From Neolewinella antarctica (GTDB lineage: Bacteria > Bacteroidota > Bacteroidia > Chitinophagales > Saprospiraceae), in contig NZ_JAATJH010000003.1 in the NCBI RefSeq assembly GCF_011927835.1, positions 248,001-312,000 on the forward strand: 64,000 nt of DNA, read 5' to 3'. Shown piece after piece: positions 60,363 through 64,000 of the stretch. The position numbers were made by a program, and so were the translations under genes. Each line of letters opens with the position of its first letter. Position 1 is the stretch's first letter. A model generated the notes under the pieces. The model was not told the origin of the DNA, did not search any database, and worked only from the letters and a program-made list of their open reading frames with translations.

Positions 60363-61478
60363 TCATTTCTGCGGGTCGGTCGGGTCCGCCTCCGCTGTTT
60401 CATCCCGTTTAAACACGACCGTCCGGTAGGGGAAGGGGAGTTCGACGCCTTCGCGCTCATAACGGGCTTTGACGGACTCCAGTACGTCGCAGCGCAGGTC
60501 GAAGGCGTCGTCGAAGTTGTTCGCCCAGGCCCAGGCGCGGATGGTGACGGAGGAGTCGTTGTACCGCATGAGGGCCGTGCGGACTTTAGGCTTATCGTTC
60601 TGTAAGTCGACGCCCGTGCGTTTGTCGATACAGTTAGGGTGCTGTTCACACTCCTGGCGGAGAATCTCCTTGGCGAGCTTTACGTCGCTGTCGTAGGAGA
60701 TGCCGATCTCGATGCGTTCGCAGCACCGCGCGTCGTTGAGGTCGTAGTTGATCAGCTTCTCCTTGTTGATGATGGAGTTGGGGATGACGATCATCTTATT
60801 GTCGAAATTCCGGATGACGGTGTGGCGCAGGTTAATGTCGACTACCGTACCGACCATCGCGCTGCTGATCTCGATTACGTCGCCGATCTTAAAGGGTTTG
60901 AACGAGATGATGAATACGCCCCCGACTAAGTTAGCCAAAGCTTCCTGGGAGGCGACGCCGGCGATCAGGGCCAGCACGCCGGCCCCACCGAGGACGGTCT
61001 GGGCGATGCCGCGCAGGGCCGGAAAGGCGAGCGTGGCGAACAAAATACCTACGGAATAACAGGCGATGATGGCGACGTAGCGCAGGAATTTGAGATTGGT
61101 CGGGTCGCTGCCTTGTAGTAGCTTCTGGTCGATGTTGCGCCGGAACCACAGGTTCGTAAGCGCCGCCGCGACGACCGTGAGCACCGCCACCACACCGACG
61201 TACAGTACGAGCCGGAAATCTTTGGAGACCTGCGCGTAGCTCTCTTCGTCGATGAAAATAAAGCTTAGCGCGATTACACCCAGGACAATCCAGAGCGCAC
61301 TAAAAATGACACGAATCAACTCCAGGGAGCGGGTGCTTTGGTGCGGGAACTTGGCCTGGATTTTCCTGACGAGCATTCCGTGCAGCCATCTCGTTAGGTA
61401 CCGCAGGATGATAACCGCCAGGATGACGATGGCTCCGTAAATCAGGTGGGACCGATAGTTGGCTAGAAATTCGTTCAT
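60363..61478 (-). CDS. mechanosensitive channel of MscS family
   Basis: 371 aa. About four membrane segments (IYGAIVILAVIILRYL; VIFSALWIVLGVIALSFIFI; FRLVLYVGVVAVLTVVAAAL; FLRYVAIIACYSVGILFATL) followed by the pore helix FPALRGIAQTVLGGAGVLALIAGVASQEALANLVGGVFI (positions about 150-190), with the Gly/Ala pattern of MscS TM3, and the beta domain IGDVIEISSAMVGTVVDINL then RHTVIRNFDNKMIVIPNS. Opens under hypo-osmotic shock. Convergent with the deacetylase. Start supported by the promoter element 4 nt upstream. Confidence 0.93.
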   Translation of the reverse strand: MNEFLANYRSHLIYGAIVILAVIILRYLTRWLHGMLVRKIQAKFPHQSTRSLELIRVIFSALWIVLGVIALSFIFIDEESYAQVSKDFRLVLYVGVVAVLTVVAAALTNLWFRRNIDQKLLQGSDPTNLKFLRYVAIIACYSVGILFATLAFPALRGIAQTVLGGAGVLALIAGVASQEALANLVGGVFIISFKPFKIGDVIEISSAMVGTVVDINLRHTVIRNFDNKMIVIPNSIINKEKLINYDLNDARCCERIEIGISYDSDVKLAKEILRQECEQHPNCIDKRTGVDLQNDKPKVRTALMRYNDSSVTIRAWAWANNFDDAFDLRCDVLESVKARYEREGVELPFPYRTVVFKRDETAEADPTDPQK

Positions 61479-61482
61479 AAGG

Positions 61483-61490
61483 CAAAAGTA
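61483..61490 (-). promoter_or_regulatory. -7 element 4 nt before mscS
   Basis: Minus strand TACTTTTG (exact TAnnTTTG), CCTT, ATG 61478. Confidence 0.6.
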
Positions 61491-61651
61491 CTGGAGGGCA
61501 AGCTGGATCGCGAAGCAGTTGTGCAGTTAAATCAGGACAGTTATTGGATTGACGGTACTAAAGCAGCACTAGCACCTGGCGGCAGTACGAGGAATTGCGA
61601 TTTAGTTCTTCTAATGCCGAACTAAAGATATGTTGTGGTGTTTTACCTATA

Positions 61652-61853
61652 CACAAATTGCATACTACTGGACATTGTCCCCGGACGCTTGGAGGACCTC
61701 AACAATTTCGCCTTCGGCTTCACGGCAGAGGACGCTCCAAGGTCCTCAAGTAGAATTTTAGAACCTTGGAGCGTCTCGAAACTAAAGCGTAGCGAAGGGT
61801 TTCGAGTCCTCCAAGCGTCCAATTTGAAAATGTCCAGTAGTGTGCACAAATTG
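61652..61853. mobile_element. MITE-like element, copy 2, with 9 bp target duplication
   Basis: A 184 bp element (61661-61844) flanked by identical CACAAATTG (61652-61660 and 61845-61853). The ends are CATACTACTGGACATTGTC and the complement CACACTACTGGACATTTTC. Aligned with copy 1 over its whole length, including CTTCACGGCAGAGGACGCTC and CGAGTCCTCCAAGCGTCC. It sits 6 bp upstream of the META lipoprotein start, so it has landed in that gene's 5' region. No gene in the rest of 61491-61651. Confidence 0.88.
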
Positions 61854-61859
61854 ACAAAC

Positions 61860-62699
61860 ATGAATCGCTTATTTCTCCCCCTCCTTTTTCTAATGGTGCT
61901 CGTAGCCTCCTGCAATACCTCCAAGAAAATGGCGGAAGACTCTCCTTTCGATCCCGAAGCCGACCGCAAAGAACTCGTCGGCTCTACTTGGTCGATCGAC
62001 CGCATCTTCGGTAAGGACATTACCGCGCCGGACGGCCGCACCAAACCGTACTTAACGTTTACCGCGGACGGCAAGGTACAGGGTCATACGGGCTGCAACC
62101 CCATCAACGGAAATTATACGCTCGAGAATGGTCTGCGGATCACGTTCAGCGACATGGCTTCCGGCATGGCTTTTTGTGGTGACGTGCCTTACGAAGCTGA
62201 GTTCCTCGAAATTCTCAACACCGCTGATAATTACACGCTCAATAACGGTAGCCTGAGTCTTAATAAGGGGCGCATGGCTCCGATGGCGATTTTGAGCAAC
62301 ACGGCCGATGACGCCACCGGCAACCAACAGGCCGACTTCGATACGGACGGCGACCGTAAGATGCTCGCCGAGCACACCTGGACGATCGATAAGATCTATG
62401 GGAAAGATATTAAGGCCATGGACGGCCGCCAGAAGGCTTTTCTAAAGTTCACGACTGACGGTAAAGTATCCGGCAACACGGGCTGCAACCCCATTACCGG
62501 TACCTACACGCTCGAAGAGGGGCTACGCATCAAGTTCAACGACATGGCTACCGGCTTAGCTTTCTGTGGTGACGTGCCTTATGAAGGTGACTTCAAGGAC
62601 GTCCTGAATAACACCGATAATTACACGATCAACAAAGGTACGTTGAGCCTGAACAAAGCACGGATGGCCCCAATGGCCGTACTGAAAAAAGGTAAGTAG
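61860..62699 (+). CDS. lipoprotein with two META (HslJ-like) domains
   Basis: 279 aa. Lipobox VASC (Cys about 18). Two near-identical META domains, about residues 40-140 and 168-275: STWSIDRIFGKDITAPDGRT and HTWTIDKIYGKDIKAMDGRQ; VQGHTGCNPINGNYTLENGL and VSGNTGCNPITGTYTLEEGL; MAFCGDVPYEAEF and LAFCGDVPYEGDF. The second is clearly a duplicate of the first. META domains (HslJ, heat-inducible) are of uncertain function. The frame is open upstream through the MITE, but the signal peptide sets the start at 61860. Confidence 0.9.
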   Translation: MNRLFLPLLFLMVLVASCNTSKKMAEDSPFDPEADRKELVGSTWSIDRIFGKDITAPDGRTKPYLTFTADGKVQGHTGCNPINGNYTLENGLRITFSDMASGMAFCGDVPYEAEFLEILNTADNYTLNNGSLSLNKGRMAPMAILSNTADDATGNQQADFDTDGDRKMLAEHTWTIDKIYGKDIKAMDGRQKAFLKFTTDGKVSGNTGCNPITGTYTLEEGLRIKFNDMATGLAFCGDVPYEGDFKDVLNNTDNYTINKGTLSLNKARMAPMAVLKKGK

Positions 62700-62745
62700 A
62701 CTTGTTTCTAAGAACTATGTGTATTTGAAGTAACCCTATTATGGA

Positions 62746-62782
62746 AGACCTCCCGCCGGTTGGTGGGAGGTTCTTCTCTTTT
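62746..62782 (+). terminator. intrinsic terminator of META lipoprotein gene
   Basis: Stem ACCTCCCGCC / GGTGGGAGGT (about 62748-62771) with a short loop, followed by TCTTCTCTTTT. Confidence 0.8.
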
Positions 62783-62843
62783 GATGCGGGGTCATACTAT
62801 CCGATACATTCTATTATTTAATTACCCAAATATCCGTCGAGCT

Positions 62844-64000
62844 ATGACCACTGCTTTCCCACCTTACCCGGCACCTGCGGCCGCGCCCAATGCTACCATA
62901 TGGCGCGCATTGGTGCTTGTTTTCCTTCTCACTAATTCGCTTCAGGTCATGGCTCAGGATCAAACTACGTATCTCTCCGCAAAGGAAAGCGAACCCAGCA
63001 ATTTCAACTGGATGGAGGGCTTTCCACCTTCGGAGGAGCGACGACTGAGTGTCGCTGACGGATCTTTCTTCGATTTCCCCGCCATTCGCTGGAGCGTCGT
63101 TCATATGCGAGAAATGCTGCCTACCGTTCCCGTTTCTCGTGGCCTGGCCGCGCCGCAAGACCTGCCTTATGAACTGGACCAGCAAATAGACTCGCTCACC
63201 TTTACCCCCTGGGAAAGTAACGAGCCGATGACCTGGGAAGCCTCTTTATGGGAGAATTACACCGATGGTATGATTATCCTTCATAAAGGAAAAGTAGTTT
63301 ACGAGCGTTATTTTAGCGAGTTGACGCCGGATAACGTACACGCGGTGATGTCACTCACCAAGTCCTTTACCGGGACGCTGGCCTCCGTGCTCGTCGCCGA
63401 GGGAAAGCTCGACCCCGAAGCATTAGTTACTAAATACGTGCCCGAACTTAAGAATTCCGCTTACGCCGACGCCACCGTCCGCCAAGTGATGGACATGACC
63501 ACCGCCCTGGCCTACAGCGAAGATTATGCAGACCCGAACGCCGACGTATGGCAATTCTCCGCTGCCGGCAACCCACTTCCGAAGCCGAAGGATTACGAAG
63601 GCCCCGTTGGCTACTACGAATACCTGGAAACCATAAAGAAAGAAGGTACCCACGGAGAAGCCTTTGGTTACAAGACCGTTAATGCCGATGCGCTGGGGTG
63701 GATCATTTCCAAAGTTTCCGGCAAGTCCGTTAATGAATTATTATCCGATAAGATTTGGAGCAAAATCGGTGCGGAGCAGGACGCCTACTATCAGGTGGAT
63801 GCACTCGGAACACCCTTCGCCGGTGGCGGACTCAGCGCCGGAGTGCGCGACTTGGCTCGCTTCGGGGAATTGCTCCGTAATCAAGGTAATTTTAATGGCG
63901 AACAAATCATCCCTCGTGCCGCCGTGACCGATATCCAGCAAGGGGGAAGCAAAGCAGCTTTTGCCAAATCCGGTCACCCTGATTTAAAAGGGTGGTCCTA
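62844..64000 (+). CDS. serine hydrolase, beta-lactamase (class C) fold, 3' end outside
   Basis: Open from ATG 62844 to the window edge (386 codons seen). Signal peptide: an unusual proline/alanine-rich n-region (PPYPAPAAAPN) encoded by dispersed repeat R13, then RALVLVFLLTNSLQVMAQ. Catalytic SxxK is in AVMSLTKSFTG; second motif YxN is in FGYKTVNADALG. VVYERYFSELTPDN and FAGGGLSAGVRDLARFGELL are typical of the S12/beta-lactamase superfamily (esterase or peptidase). The KTG-like third motif would lie beyond the window. Not necessarily an antibiotic resistance enzyme; most relatives are esterases or peptidases. Confidence 0.88.
   Translation, partial: MTTAFPPYPAPAAAPNATIWRALVLVFLLTNSLQVMAQDQTTYLSAKESEPSNFNWMEGFPPSEERRLSVADGSFFDFPAIRWSVVHMREMLPTVPVSRGLAAPQDLPYELDQQIDSLTFTPWESNEPMTWEASLWENYTDGMIILHKGKVVYERYFSELTPDNVHAVMSLTKSFTGTLASVLVAEGKLDPEALVTKYVPELKNSAYADATVRQVMDMTTALAYSEDYADPNADVWQFSAAGNPLPKPKDYEGPVGYYEYLETIKKEGTHGEAFGYKTVNADALGWIISKVSGKSVNELLSDKIWSKIGAEQDAYYQVDALGTPFAGGGLSAGVRDLARFGELLRNQGNFNGEQIIPRAAVTDIQQGGSKAAFAKSGHPDLKGWS
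62870..62887 (-). repeat. GC-rich dispersed repeat R13 inside signal peptide
   Basis: Plus strand GGCACCTGCGGCCGCGCC at codons 9-15 of the serine hydrolase. Confidence 0.75.

Noticed and set aside
61635-61859. N-terminal extension of the META lipoprotein frame
   Set aside because: It is a translation through the MITE; the signal peptide with lipobox begins at 61860.

Overview
This 64 kb window reads as a contiguous piece of a Bacteroidota chromosome, most likely from the Saprospiria (Lewinella-like), with fairly high G+C. The reasons are: three proteins with C-terminal type IX secretion (T9SS) sorting domains; a complete HmuY-type heme uptake locus; start codons without Shine-Dalgarno sequences; and repeated TAnnTTTG-type promoter elements just upstream of start codons. 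I saw no rRNA, tRNA, CRISPR array, prophage or transposase gene. The genus-level guess is inference from gene content only.

Layout. 0-8 kb: a partial DUF58 protein, hemF, an ArsC/Spx-like protein, ubiX, a thioredoxin-like protein, htpG, a Uma2 nuclease and holA. 8-13 kb: two paralogous surface proteins with FG-GAP-like repeats and T9SS tails, then a 190 bp MITE-like element. 13-22 kb: a class III aminotransferase, a sulfatase with an altered active site and an apparent frameshift, panB, mltG, an M17 aminopeptidase, a SWIM-finger protein and cdsA. 22.5-28.8 kb: five paralogous predicted outer-membrane proteins of a family I do not recognise, with one lipoprotein among them. 28.8-41.7 kb: a MerR regulator, a lipid acyltransferase, a Wzi-like outer-membrane protein, a ferredoxin, a DksA-like protein, a metallophosphoesterase, rdgB, MarR/SDR, ilvE and a type II NADH dehydrogenase. 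41.8-46.7 kb: a gene set built on a glutamine-synthetase-like enzyme, a kinase-fold protein and a HAD phosphatase. 47-50.5 kb: small membrane and lipoproteins, a CBS protein and an AI-2E family permease. 50.5-58 kb: a seven-gene heme operon on the minus strand. 58.4-64 kb: an SdiA-regulated-type lipoprotein, a polysaccharide deacetylase, MscS, a second MITE copy, a tandem META-domain lipoprotein and a partial serine hydrolase.

The heme genes form the clearest system: a secreted HmuY-like hemophore with a T9SS tail, an outer-membrane TonB-dependent receptor, periplasmic HmuT, the ABC importer HmuUV, cytoplasmic HmuS and a small protein of unknown role. They run co-directionally with tiny gaps or overlaps behind one good promoter that is flanked by a repeated GTCTAAATAA motif.

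The intergenic DNA is unusually rich in short repeats: 13 copies of a roughly 17 bp GC-rich repeat; five arrays of AGACCACAGACT-like words; TACCGCC arrays; a CTATATTCTTT inverted repeat; a GATAGCTATC palindrome in two places; a near-perfect 76 bp hairpin after ndh; and two copies of a MITE with terminal inverted repeats and 9 bp target-site duplications. Several word arrays end exactly at a start codon. Six genes have a TAnnTT(T/C)(G/A) element exactly 4 nt before ATG, which predicts leaderless transcripts.
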